Shown: positions 44,091-52,711 of the stretch, in pieces
Numbering within the stretch: the first letter of the stretch is position 1
Layout: the number at the start of each line of letters is the position of its first letter
DNA from: Pseudomonadota bacterium
GTDB taxonomy: Bacteria > Pseudomonadota > Gammaproteobacteria > Burkholderiales > Burkholderiaceae_C
DNA length: 57,440 nucleotides
Direction: 5' to 3'
NCBI GenBank assembly: GCA_963205115.1
Contig: CAUJHV010000060.1
Coordinates: 1-57,440, forward strand
Program-made: the position numbers and the translations under genes
The notes under the pieces: model-generated
Seen by the model: only the letters and a program-made list of their open reading frames with translations
What the model was told of the DNA's origin: nothing
Databases searched by the model: none

Positions 44091-46001
44091 TCAGCGCAGG
44101 ATGCCGGCGAAGTACGCGGCGAGCGCTGCTAGGCCGTCGAGCGGCAGCACATTGGCGATGTACTGGTCCGGGCGCACCACCACGATGCAGCCGCGGTCGC
44201 GGTCGATGCCTCGCATGTCGAAGATGTCGCCCACACCTTTGTGATCGACACAGAAGACCTTCTCGTGGTCCTGCAGGCCCAGCTTGCCGGTCCGGGGCTT
44301 CAGCAGCGAAGGCATGTGCTCGTAGGCGAGCTGGTCAAAGGTCTGCTGGAACACGGCGCGGAAGTCGATCACCGCATCGATGTCCTCGCCCGCTCGCGTG
44401 TGCCGGACCACGGGTGACTGCGGGTCGTTCTCTAGCCAGTCGGCGAGGCGGTGGATGGCCGAACCGGGGGCCGAGCTGTCGGTGCGGGCCGCGAAGGCGT
44501 AGAGGCGCCAACGTGCATCGGCCTGCGCCACATGGCCCAGCTGCATCTGCTTGGCGTCCGACAGGCGCACCACCGGCGCCGAGTGAAAGCGGCGGCCGAT
44601 CTCTTCGCCCTTGGCCAGCGCCTGGTGGGTCCCCGGCGCAAACAGCGCGGAGCTGTCGTACTTCACCGCCGTGCCGCCGGTGAATTCCAGGTTCTGCTTG
44701 AACTGACGAATGATGCGCGGCTCTTCCGTGCCGTCGCGTTCGGCCTGGGTGGTGGGTGCCGACATGATGCGCGCCCATTCGTGGTCGGTCTCGACCAGCC
44801 GCCGGGCTTCGGTCAGGCGCTCCTTCGAATAGCTGCGCAGCAGGCTGGCGTCCGCGCGCCCCTGCAGCACGTGCACCAGCTTCCAGCCCAGGTTGAAGGT
44901 GTCCTGCATCGAGACATTCATGCCCTGCCCCGCCTTGGGCGAGTGCGTGTGGCAGGCGTCGCCGGCGGTGAACACACGCGGGCTGCGGTCCGAGCCTTCG
45001 GGCACGTCGTCGAAGCGGTCCGTGATGCTGTGGCCGATGTCGTAGATCGACCACCAGACCACCTCCTTCACGTCGATCGAATAGGGCCGGATGATGCGGT
45101 TGGCGGCCGCGATCATGTCGTCCTGCGTGAACTTGCGGTGCGCCGCCTTTTCGTCGGGCCGCAGCTTGTCGAGCTCCACGTACATGCGGAAGACGTAGCC
45201 GCCTTCGCGCGGCAGGATCAGCACGTTGCCCTCGTTGGCCGACGAGATCAGGCACTTCTGCCGCACGTCGGGGAAATCGGTGTTGGCCAGGATGTCCATC
45301 ACGCCCCAGGCCTGGTGCGCGGCATCGCCATGCAGTTCGCCGCCGATGGCCTTGCGCACGGCCGAGTGCGCGCCGTCGCAGCCGACCACGTAGTTCGCCC
45401 GCACCGTGCGCGTGGCCCACCAGTTGACGCCGCTGGCATCCTTGAGCGTCACGGTCACCGGGTGGTCGTCGGTCGTGGGGTCGATCGTCAGGCCCACGAC
45501 TTCCCAGCTGTAGTCGGGCTCCAGGCGCGAGGGCGCGTTTTTCATCACCTCGAGGAAGAGCTCGTGCAGCCGCGCCTGATTGATCAGGATGTGCGGCATC
45601 TCCGAGCTGTCGTCGGCCACGTCCTGCACCCGGCCGACCCGCTTGATGTGGTCGGGATTGGCGGGGTCGGGCATCCAGAACGCGGTCTGGTTCACCCAGT
45701 AGGTTTCGCGCTTGACCTTGTCGGCAAAACCGAAGGCCTGGAACATTTCCATCGTGCGCGTGTTGATGCCGTCGGCCTTGCCCTTGATGATGTTGCAAGG
45801 CATGCGCTCGACGATCATCGTCTCGATCTGCGGGAACTGCGCCAGCTGCGCGGCCAGGCACAGACCGGCCGGGCCCGTGCCGGCGATCAGCACGTCCACC
45901 TTCTCGGGCAGCGGCTCGTTGGGGCCCCGGTTGCGCCGGTTGGGCGCGGCCTCCTGGATGTCCGGGTTGCCCCCTCTGAAGCCATTCTTGTAGTACTGCA
46001 T
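44091..46001 (-). CDS. mobA: FAD-dependent aromatic hydroxylase, 3-hydroxybenzoate 4-monooxygenase-like
   Basis: A 636-residue flavoprotein hydroxylase of the phenol 2-monooxygenase/3-hydroxybenzoate 4-hydroxylase group. It has the FAD-binding GTGPAGLCLAAQLA (about residues 39-52), the DG motif VGCDGAHSAVRKAIG (about 208) and the FAD ribityl block RVFTAGDACHTHSPKAGQGMN (positions about 345-365), plus a C-terminal thioredoxin-like domain (about 455-636). Layout and recalled sequence fit Comamonas testosteroni MobA, which makes protocatechuate from 3-hydroxybenzoate. AGGAGA precedes the ATG. It is divergent from a MarR gene, as in mobA/mobR. The exact phenolic substrate is less certain than the class. 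Confidence 0.85.
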   Translation of the reverse strand: MQYYKNGFRGGNPDIQEAAPNRRNRGPNEPLPEKVDVLIAGTGPAGLCLAAQLAQFPQIETMIVERMPCNIIKGKADGINTRTMEMFQAFGFADKVKRETYWVNQTAFWMPDPANPDHIKRVGRVQDVADDSSEMPHILINQARLHELFLEVMKNAPSRLEPDYSWEVVGLTIDPTTDDHPVTVTLKDASGVNWWATRTVRANYVVGCDGAHSAVRKAIGGELHGDAAHQAWGVMDILANTDFPDVRQKCLISSANEGNVLILPREGGYVFRMYVELDKLRPDEKAAHRKFTQDDMIAAANRIIRPYSIDVKEVVWWSIYDIGHSITDRFDDVPEGSDRSPRVFTAGDACHTHSPKAGQGMNVSMQDTFNLGWKLVHVLQGRADASLLRSYSKERLTEARRLVETDHEWARIMSAPTTQAERDGTEEPRIIRQFKQNLEFTGGTAVKYDSSALFAPGTHQALAKGEEIGRRFHSAPVVRLSDAKQMQLGHVAQADARWRLYAFAARTDSSAPGSAIHRLADWLENDPQSPVVRHTRAGEDIDAVIDFRAVFQQTFDQLAYEHMPSLLKPRTGKLGLQDHEKVFCVDHKGVGDIFDMRGIDRDRGCIVVVRPDQYIANVLPLDGLAALAAYFAGILR

Positions 46002-46064
46002 CTGCGGTCTCCTGGGTTCGACAAGCGCCATGGAGGGCCGGGGACCGGCAGGCGCGCCGCGCGA

Positions 46065-46109
46065 ATAATATCTACACATACTATCGGCCGTCAACACGAT
46101 ATGTATACT
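46065..46109. promoter_or_regulatory. mobA-mobR divergent control region
   Basis: An AT-rich island. On the minus strand TTGACG (46089-46094) and TATTAT (46065-46070) with an 18-base spacer form a good mobA promoter. Two related motifs, ATATCTACACATACT (46068-46082) and ATATGTATACT (46099-46109), share ATAT and ATACT ends; the second includes palindrome GTATAC. They are candidate MarR-type operators. TATACT (46104-46109) could be the -10 for the regulator gene. Confidence 0.5.
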
Positions 46110-46172
46110 TATCAAACGGCGCCGCCACCGGCGCATCCCACGCAGACTCGAACCTCCGAAAGGCGCGCGGCG

Positions 46173-46592
46173 ATGGACTCACTCGACATGGCGGGGCACC
46201 TGATCCGGCGCCTGCACCAGCTGTCCACGCAGGTCTTCGTGCAGCGCACGCAGGCCGCCGGCTTCGACCTGACACCGGTGCAATTTGCGGCCCTGGACGC
46301 GATCCATGCCAACCCGGCCATCGACCAGGCGCGTGTGGCGGAAATGATCGCCCTGGACCGCGCGACGATCGGCGGGGTCATCGAACGGCTCGAAGAGAAG
46401 GGCTGGATCCGCCGCGTGGTCAGCGAACGCGACCGCCGGGCGCGCGAGCTGTCGTTGACGCCCAAGGGCAAGCGCATCCTGGCCGCCTTGCTGCCGATCG
46501 TGTGCGAGGCGCAGGCCGAGATCCTGCAGCCCCTCAGTGGTGCGGACCGCGCGCGGTTTCTGGAGCTGGCGCGTCAGGTGGTGCAGGCGTGA
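46173..46592 (+). CDS. mobR: MarR-family regulator, MobR-like
   Basis: A 139-residue winged-helix protein. The recognition helix and wing are in DQARVAEMIALDRATIGGVIERLEEKGWIRRVVSERDRR (about residues 50-88). FDLTPVQFAALDAI is the usual MarR helix 2-3 region. It is divergent from the hydroxylase gene with a shared AT-rich control region, the same arrangement as mobR/mobA, where MobR represses until 3-hydroxybenzoate binds. The ATG at 46173 is preferred to one at 46101, since the upstream ATG overlaps the likely -10 and adds a Pro-rich tail. Confidence 0.85.
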   Translation: MDSLDMAGHLIRRLHQLSTQVFVQRTQAAGFDLTPVQFAALDAIHANPAIDQARVAEMIALDRATIGGVIERLEEKGWIRRVVSERDRRARELSLTPKGKRILAALLPIVCEAQAEILQPLSGADRARFLELARQVVQA

Positions 46593-46798
46593 TGCAGGCG
46601 CCACGGCGCCGGTTTAGCATGCGAGGACCGGACAGTTGCGCACGCGCCGCCTGGTGTCCGGATCGACACCGCAACCCCATCCACCCACTTGCCGCCGTGC
46701 TTGTCATGCGCGCCTTGCGGCTGATGTCCCACCCGGCCGCCCATCATCCGCTGCCGCGGGCCCGCTCGGCCTGATCGGTCTACTGCTCGGGGGCCGCC

Positions 46799-48154
46799 AT
46801 GTCCAGAGTCGCGCCGATTACCCGCACCGCCGCGGCCACCGTCAACGACGCCACGGAACGATCGCTTGCCACGCTGCGCATGCGCTTCGACCAGGCCCGT
46901 GCGCAGACGCTTGCGCTGACCGACGGGCTCTCCGCGGAAGACTGCGCCTTGCAGTCGATGCCGGACGCCAGCCCCACGCGCTGGCACCTGGCACACACCA
47001 CCTGGTTCTTCGAGGTGTTTGTGCTCGAACGCTTCGAACCCGGCTTCCAGCCCTTTCACCCGGGGTTCCGGATGCTGTTCAACAGCTACTACAACGGCGT
47101 CGGCGACAAGCACCTGCGCGCCGAGCGCGGGCTGGTGTCGCGCCCGGGTCTGGCCGACGTGCTCGCCTACCGCGAGAACGTGGAGGCGCGGCTGCGCGGG
47201 CTGTTGCAGGCGCCGCCGGTCGATGCGGCGGCGCAGGTGGCGTTGACTGAAATGATCGAACTGGGCGTGAACCATGAGCAGCAGCACCAGGAGTTGTTGC
47301 TCACCGATCTCAAGCACCTGTTCTCGCGCAATCCGCTGTTGCCCGCATACCGCCAAGGCTGGCCATCGGTGCCGGTCCATCCATCGCCCGCGGGCTGGCT
47401 CGCCTGCCCGGGCGGACTCATCGACGCCGGCGCCTCGACCGCCAGCTTCGCGTTCGACAACGAACGGCCAGCACACCGCGTGTACCTCGAGCCCTTCGAG
47501 TTGTCGCTGCGTCCGATCAGCTGCGGCGAGGTGATCGCGTTCATCGAGGACGGTGGATACCGTCGGCCCGAACTCTGGCTGTCGCTCGGCTGGGACACCG
47601 TGCAGCAGTGCGGCTGGGAGGCGCCGCTGTACTGGCAATCGCAGCCGGCCGGCGAGCGAAGCGGCGGCAGCAAGGTTGGGCGCTGGCAGACCTTCACGCT
47701 GCGCGGTGTCGTGGACATATCGCCGCAGGCGCCCGCCGTGCATCTGAGCCACTACGAAGCCGATGCGATCGCTCGCTGGCAGGGCGCACGGCTGCCGACC
47801 GAATTCGAATGGGAACAGATGGCGCAGCAGGTGGCGGTGGAAGGCAACTTGCTGGAATCGGGTCTGTACCAACCGACTGAAGCCCTGGCCGCGCCGCCCC
47901 CCGGCTTGCCCACCCAGATGTTCGGCGACGTGTGGGAGTGGACGCAGAGCGCCTATCTGCCCTATCCCGGCTACCGTGCGGCAGCCGGCGCGATCGGCGA
48001 ATACAACGGCAAGTTCATGAGCCAGCAGATGGTGCTGCGCGGTGGCTCCTGCGCGACGCCGCGTTCACACCTGCGCGCGACCTACCGCAACTTCTTCCCG
48101 CCCCAGGCGCGGTGGCAGTTCTCCGGCGCGAGGCTGGCGCGCGACCTGAAGTAG
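46799..48154 (+). CDS. egtB: Ergothioneine biosynthesis protein EgtB
   Basis: A 451-residue iron-dependent sulfoxide synthase. The N-terminal DinB-like domain provides the metal ligands in WHLAHTTWFFE (about residue 61) and HEQQHQELLLTD (about 159). The C-terminal FGE-sulfatase domain ends with MFGDVWEWTQSAYLPYPGY and RGGSCATP. It couples a cysteine or glutamyl-cysteine thiol to hercynine. The partner methyltransferase gene egtD, usually adjacent, is not within the window. The ATG at 46799 fits the family start. It is monocistronic by position, with 206 bp upstream and 267 bp downstream. Confidence 0.93.
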   Translation: MSRVAPITRTAAATVNDATERSLATLRMRFDQARAQTLALTDGLSAEDCALQSMPDASPTRWHLAHTTWFFEVFVLERFEPGFQPFHPGFRMLFNSYYNGVGDKHLRAERGLVSRPGLADVLAYRENVEARLRGLLQAPPVDAAAQVALTEMIELGVNHEQQHQELLLTDLKHLFSRNPLLPAYRQGWPSVPVHPSPAGWLACPGGLIDAGASTASFAFDNERPAHRVYLEPFELSLRPISCGEVIAFIEDGGYRRPELWLSLGWDTVQQCGWEAPLYWQSQPAGERSGGSKVGRWQTFTLRGVVDISPQAPAVHLSHYEADAIARWQGARLPTEFEWEQMAQQVAVEGNLLESGLYQPTEALAAPPPGLPTQMFGDVWEWTQSAYLPYPGYRAAAGAIGEYNGKFMSQQMVLRGGSCATPRSHLRATYRNFFPPQARWQFSGARLARDLK

Positions 48155-48330
48155 CGCGCGCCGCGCGGATCGCGGTACGCCTGGTGAAGCGCCGGGAACC
48201 AGGCTGTTCGGTGCGTTGAGGAACAGCCGCACGAGCAGGCGGGTGTCGACAAGGACCGTGCCACTACCGCGCCCGGTGACATCGGGTTGCCGGGCTGCCG
48301 CGCCGCCGGGTACACAGTGAATCCACCCTC

Positions 48331-48379
48331 TCTTGACGAGATCTTGATGCGCGCCAGCCAAATCTTGGCACGCTCTTGA
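48331..48379 (+). promoter_or_regulatory. Four phased TCTTGR boxes (candidate KdpE sites)
   Basis: TCTTGA at 48331, TCTTGA at 48342, TCTTGG at 48363 and TCTTGA at 48374. Spacing is 11, 21 and 11 bases, so two 11-bp direct-repeat pairs lie 32 bases (three helical turns) apart. OmpR-family regulators such as KdpE bind such pairs. The last box ends about 40 bases before the first small reading frame of the operon. Confidence 0.55.
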
Positions 48380-48421
48380 CGCCAGCCGTCCGAGCATGCG
48401 TCCGAACGAATCGGAGGATGC

Positions 48422-48523
48422 ATGGACATCGTCTTTCTCATCGCGGCAGGCGCCCTGTGGGTCGCCATCGCCGCGCTCGCGCGAGCTTGCGAACGTCTGC
48501 AGAACCGCCAGGTGGCGCCATGA
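48422..48523 (+). CDS. 33-residue single-helix leader protein of the kdp operon
   Basis: A short frame starting ATG with GGAGG five bases upstream. It encodes MDIVFLIAAGALWVAIAALA followed by a charged tail RACERLQNRQVAP, so one membrane helix with a positively charged cytoplasmic end. Its TGA overlaps the kdpF ATG as ATGA. The ideal ribosome binding site, hydrophobic helix and coupling argue for a real product. It may be a second KdpF-like lipid-facing subunit or a coupling leader. Function unknown. Confidence 0.68.
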   Translation: MDIVFLIAAGALWVAIAALARACERLQNRQVAP

Positions 48524-48612
48524 CGGGCTGGGACATTGCGGGCGGCCTGATCGCCGTCGGCCTGCTGATCTACCTGGTCGCCGTGTTGCTGCGGCCGGAG
48601 GACTTCTCGTGA
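48520..48612 (+). CDS. kdpF: K+-transporting ATPase subunit KdpF
   Basis: A 30-residue protein, MTGWDIAGGLIAVGLLIYLV then AVLLRPEDFS. The PE(D/K)F ending after a single helix is the KdpF signature. It stabilises the KdpFABC complex in the inner membrane. It overlaps the upstream leader frame by four bases. Unusually, 214 bases of tandem repeat separate it from kdpA, where a short gap or overlap is normal. Confidence 0.9.
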   Translation: MTGWDIAGGLIAVGLLIYLVAVLLRPEDFS

Positions 48613-48615
48613 GCG

Positions 48616-48822
48616 CCGCACGGCCGCTCCGAAGGCGCTCGCTCCCCCTCGGGGGGACGGCGCGCAGCGCCAAGGGGGCCGCGTGCACCGCACGGCCGCT
48701 CCGAAGGCGCTCGCTCCCCCTCGGGGGGATGGCGCGCAGCGCCAAGGGGGCCGCGTGCACCGCACGGCCGCTCCGAAGGCGCTTGGTCCCCCTCGGGGGG
48801 ACGGCGCGCAGCGCCAAGGGGG
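48616..48822 (+). repeat. 72-bp tandem repeat, 2.9 copies, between kdpF and kdpA
   Basis: Copies begin at 48616, 48688 and 48760 with an exact 72-base period; the third is cut to 63 bases just before kdpA. They differ at only a few positions (for example GGACGG/GGATGG and GCTCGC/GCTTGG). Each unit can fold: CCCCC pairs with the distal GGGGG, and inner GGCGC pairs with GCGCC. Since 72 is divisible by three, the repeat keeps one frame open. It resembles intergenic hairpin repeats common in Burkholderiales genomes. Confidence 0.93.
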
Positions 48823-48826
48823 TCTC

Positions 48827-50602
48827 ATGAACGCACCTGCCTGGATTCAGTTGATCGCGTACCTGGCTATCCTCTTGCTGCTGGCCTGGCCGCTGGCGCG
48901 CATGATGGAAGCGGTCATGGACGGCCGCTTTGCGGTGGGCCGGCGCATCGAGGCCCCTGTCTTCCGCGTGGCCGGCGTCGACCCGGAACGCGAGCAGGCG
49001 TGGCTGGCATACGCCTTCGGGCTGCTCTTGTTCAATGGCCTCGGCGTGCTCGCCGTCTATGCCCTGCAGCGACTGCAGGCCATCCTTCCGCTGAACCCGC
49101 AGGGCATGCCTGCCGTGTCGCCGGACTCGGCTTTCAACACCGCCATCAGCTTCGTCACCAACACCAACTGGCAGGGCTATGGTGGCGAATCGACGATGAG
49201 CTACCTGACGCAGATGCTCGCGCTCACGGTGCAGAACTTCCTGTCGGCGGCCACCGGCATCGTCGTCGTGGTGGCGCTGATCCGCGGCTTCGCGCGCCAT
49301 TCGGCGCAGGCGATCGGCAACGTCTGGGTGGACCTCACCCGGGTGACACTGTGGATCCTGCTGCCGTTGTCCTTCGTCTTCGCGCTGGTGCTGGCCGGCC
49401 AGGGTGTCATCCAGAACCTCGAGCCCTACCAGGACGTGCAGACCGTGGAGGCCGTGACCTGGCAGCAGCCCAAGCTCGGCGCCGACGGCCATTCTGTGAA
49501 GGACGACAAGGGCCGGCCGGTGATGGAGGACAAGACCTCCCGCACCCAGCAACTGGCGATGGGGCCGGTGGCCTCGCAGCTGGCGATCAAGATGATCGGC
49601 ACCAACGGCGGCGGCTTCTTCAACGCCAACTCGGCGCACCCATTCGAGAACCCCACGCCGCTCACCAACTTCCTGCAGATGCTGTCGATCTTCCTGATCC
49701 CGGCGGCGTTGTGCTTCGTGTTCGGCCGCATGGTGGGCGATCTGCGGCAGGGCTGGGCGGTGCTGGCGGCGATGACGCTGGTGTTCGTCGTCGGCGTCGT
49801 CGCGGCCACCGCCGCGGAGCAACAGGCCAACCCGGCGCTCACCGCGCTGGGCGTGGACCCATCCGGCGGCAACATGGAAGGCAAGGAGGTCCGCTTCGGC
49901 GTCAACGCCTCGGCCCTCTTCGCCACCATCACCACCGCCGCCAGCTGCGGCGCGGTGAACTCGATGCACGACAGCTACCTGCCGTTGGGCGGCGCGGTGC
50001 CACTGGTGATGATCCAGCTCGGCGAGGTGATCTTCGGCGGCGTGGGCTCGGGCCTGTACGGCATGCTCGTCTTCGCCATCCTCGCCGTGTTCATCGCCGG
50101 GCTGATGATCGGCCGCACGCCCGAATACCTGGGCAAGAAGATCGAGGCCCACGAGATGAAGATGGTTTCGATCGCCATTCTGGTGACGCCGCTGCTGGTG
50201 CTGCTCGGGACCGCGGTGGCCGTGCTCGCTGACGCGGGCCGCGCCGGCATTGCCAACCCGGGGCCGCACGGCTTCAGCGAGATCCTCTACGCGCTGTCAT
50301 CGGCCGCCAACAACAACGGCAGCGCCTTCGCGGGCCTGTCGGCGAACACGCCCTTCTACAACACGCTGCTGGCAGTGACCATGTGGCTCGGCCGCTTCGG
50401 CGTGATCGTACCGGTGCTGGCCATCGCCGGCTCACTGGCCGCCAAGAAGCGGCTGGAGGCGACGGGCGGCACGCTGCCCACCCACGGCCCGCTGTTCATC
50501 GTGCTGCTGATCGGCACCGTGCTGCTGGTCGGTCTCTTGAACTACGTGCCGGCGCTGGCCCTGGGGCCGGTGGTCGAGCACCTGATGCTGTTTGCGAAGT
50601 GA
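48827..50602 (+). CDS. kdpA: K+-transporting ATPase subunit KdpA
   Basis: A 591-residue polytopic channel-like subunit that binds and conducts K+ in KdpFABC. The four selectivity-filter regions are visible: TNTNWQGYGGE (about residue 111), GTNGGGFFNAN (about 256), TAASCGAVNSM (about 370) and SSAANNNGSAF (about 493). Length fits the family (about 560-600). The ATG at 48827 begins MNAPAWIQL right after the repeat array. The ribosome binding site overlaps the AAGGGGG end of the last repeat, so the repeat supplies its Shine-Dalgarno-like sequence. Confidence 0.97.
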   Translation: MNAPAWIQLIAYLAILLLLAWPLARMMEAVMDGRFAVGRRIEAPVFRVAGVDPEREQAWLAYAFGLLLFNGLGVLAVYALQRLQAILPLNPQGMPAVSPDSAFNTAISFVTNTNWQGYGGESTMSYLTQMLALTVQNFLSAATGIVVVVALIRGFARHSAQAIGNVWVDLTRVTLWILLPLSFVFALVLAGQGVIQNLEPYQDVQTVEAVTWQQPKLGADGHSVKDDKGRPVMEDKTSRTQQLAMGPVASQLAIKMIGTNGGGFFNANSAHPFENPTPLTNFLQMLSIFLIPAALCFVFGRMVGDLRQGWAVLAAMTLVFVVGVVAATAAEQQANPALTALGVDPSGGNMEGKEVRFGVNASALFATITTAASCGAVNSMHDSYLPLGGAVPLVMIQLGEVIFGGVGSGLYGMLVFAILAVFIAGLMIGRTPEYLGKKIEAHEMKMVSIAILVTPLLVLLGTAVAVLADAGRAGIANPGPHGFSEILYALSSAANNNGSAFAGLSANTPFYNTLLAVTMWLGRFGVIVPVLAIAGSLAAKKRLEATGGTLPTHGPLFIVLLIGTVLLVGLLNYVPALALGPVVEHLMLFAK

Positions 50603-50613
50603 GGCTTGTCGAC

Positions 50614-52692
50614 ATGACCCGCACCACATTGACCCTGTTCGACCCGTCACTGATTCGGCCGGCCATCGTCGACGCGTTCCGCAAGCTCGACCCGCGGGTG
50701 CAGTGGCGCAACCCGGTGATGTTCGTTGTCTACGTCGGCAGCGCCTTCACCACCGCGCTCGCCGCCGCCAGCCCGGACGTGTTTTCCATCAGCGTGGCCG
50801 CCTGGCTGTGGTTCACCGTGCTGTTCGCCAACCTGGCCGAGGCCCTGGCCGAAGGCCGCAGCAAGGCCCAGGCGGCCTCTCTGCGTGGCCTGAAGAAAAA
50901 GACCTGGGCGAAGGTGCTGGAAGGCGACTACCTGCACGGCACGCCCCGCACCGGGATGAAGTGGCACCCGCTGGAAGCCGAGTGCCTGCACAAGGGCGCC
51001 GTCGTGCTGATCGAGGCCGGCGACACGGTAGCCGCCGACGGCGAAGTGATCGACGGTGTGGCCTCGGTCGACGAGAGCGCCATCACCGGCGAATCCGCGC
51101 CCGTGATCCGCGAATCCGGCGGCGACTTCTCGGCCGTGACCGGCGGCACCCGCGTGCTGTCGGACTGGATCGTCGTGCGCGTGACGGCCGACCCCGGCGA
51201 AACCTTCGTCGACCGCATGATCGCGATGGTCGAAAACGCCAAGCGGCAGAAGACGCCCAACGAGATCGCGTTGACCATCCTCCTGGTGGCGCTGACGCTC
51301 GTGTTTCTGTGCGTGGTGACCACCTTGCTGCCGTTCTCGGCCTTTGGCGTGCGCAGCGCGGGCGCCGGCCAGCCCGTGAGCCTGGTGATCCTGGTGGCGC
51401 TGCTGGTGTGCCTGATCCCCACCACGATCGCCGGTTTGCTCAGTGCCATCGGCGTGGCCGGCATGAGCCGCATGCTGCAGGCCAATGTGATCGCCACCTC
51501 GGGCCGTGCGGTGGAAGCCGCCGGTGACGTGGACGTGCTGCTGCTGGACAAGACCGGCACGATCACGCTGGGCAACCGCCAGGCCAGCGCCTTCATTCCG
51601 GCGGCGGGCGTCAAGGAAGCCGAGCTGGCCGATGCGGCCCAGCTCGCCTCGCTGGCCGACGAAACCCCCGAAGGCCGCAGCATCGTCGTGCTGGCCAAGC
51701 AGAAGTTCCAGCTGCGCGAACGCGATGTGGCCGCGCTGGGTGCGAGCTTCGTGCACTTCACGGCGCAGACCCGCATGAGCGGCGCCGACCTGCCCGCCAC
51801 CGATGCCCACGTGCGGCAGCTGCGCAAGGGTGCGGCCGATGCGATCCGGCGCCACGTCGAGTCGCTGGGCGGCCGGTTTCCCGTGGCATTGCAATCGGCG
51901 GTGGACGACGTGGCGCGCCGCGGCAGCACCCCGCTGGTCGTCGCCGACGGCACGCGCGTGCTGGGCATCGTCGAGCTCAAGGACATCGTCAAGGGCGGCA
52001 TCAAGGAACGCTTCGCCGAGCTGCGCCGCATGGGCATCAAGACCGTGATGGTGACCGGCGACAACCGGCTCACCGCCGCCGCCATTGCCGCCGAAGCCGG
52101 TGTCGACGACTTCCTCGCCGAGGCCACGCCCGAAGCCAAGCTGCGGCTGATCCGCGAGCATCAGGCCGCCGGCCGGCTGGTGGCGATGACCGGCGACGGC
52201 ACCAACGACGCACCCGCGCTGGCCCAGGCGGATGTCGCGGTGGCGATGAATACCGGCACGCAAGCCGCCAAGGAGGCCGGCAACATGGTCGACCTCGACA
52301 GCAACCCGACCAAGCTGATCGAGATCGTCGAGACCGGCAAGCAGATGCTGATGACACGCGGCTCGCTCACCACCTTCAGCATCGCCAACGACCTGGCGAA
52401 GTACTTCGCCCTCATCCCGGCCGCCTTCGTGGCGACCTACCCGCAGCTGGGTGCGCTGAACGTGATGGGGCTGGCCAGCCCGAACTCGGCCATCCTCTCA
52501 GCGGTGATCTTCAACGCGCTGATCATCGTCGTGCTGATCCCGCTGGCGCTCAAAGGCGTGGCCTACCGCGCGGTCGGCGCCGCGTCGCTGCTGCGCCGCA
52601 ACTTGGCTGTCTACGGCCTGGGCGGCGTGATCGTGCCCTTCATCGGCATCAAGATCATCGACCTGGCTCTGGGGGCGCTGCGCCTGGCTTGA
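50614..52692 (+). CDS. kdpB: K+-transporting ATPase ATP-binding subunit KdpB
   Basis: A 692-residue P-type ATPase that powers KdpFABC. It carries the actuator TGES (SAITGESAPVI near residue 160), the phosphorylation site D312-KTGT, and the hinge TGDGTNDAPALA (about 525). Start MTRTTLTLF at 50614 follows kdpA by 11 bp with GAGG upstream. Length and motif spacing are normal; nothing suggests loss of function. Confidence 0.98.
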   Translation: MTRTTLTLFDPSLIRPAIVDAFRKLDPRVQWRNPVMFVVYVGSAFTTALAAASPDVFSISVAAWLWFTVLFANLAEALAEGRSKAQAASLRGLKKKTWAKVLEGDYLHGTPRTGMKWHPLEAECLHKGAVVLIEAGDTVAADGEVIDGVASVDESAITGESAPVIRESGGDFSAVTGGTRVLSDWIVVRVTADPGETFVDRMIAMVENAKRQKTPNEIALTILLVALTLVFLCVVTTLLPFSAFGVRSAGAGQPVSLVILVALLVCLIPTTIAGLLSAIGVAGMSRMLQANVIATSGRAVEAAGDVDVLLLDKTGTITLGNRQASAFIPAAGVKEAELADAAQLASLADETPEGRSIVVLAKQKFQLRERDVAALGASFVHFTAQTRMSGADLPATDAHVRQLRKGAADAIRRHVESLGGRFPVALQSAVDDVARRGSTPLVVADGTRVLGIVELKDIVKGGIKERFAELRRMGIKTVMVTGDNRLTAAAIAAEAGVDDFLAEATPEAKLRLIREHQAAGRLVAMTGDGTNDAPALAQADVAVAMNTGTQAAKEAGNMVDLDSNPTKLIEIVETGKQMLMTRGSLTTFSIANDLAKYFALIPAAFVATYPQLGALNVMGLASPNSAILSAVIFNALIIVVLIPLALKGVAYRAVGAASLLRRNLAVYGLGGVIVPFIGIKIIDLALGALRLA

Positions 52693-52711
52693 ACCGCTTC
52701 ACGAGGACACC

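Noticed and set aside
46593..46798. Short plus-strand frames between mobR and egtB
   Set aside because: No ribosome binding sites, Arg/Pro/His-rich composition and no signal or membrane segment; I see nothing functional in this gap beyond a probable egtB promoter.
48155..48330. Minus-strand segment reading VLVDTRLLVRLFLN, reminiscent of a PIN-domain N-terminus
   Set aside because: No start codon context, no catalytic acidic residues further on, and the similarity covers one strand-helix only.
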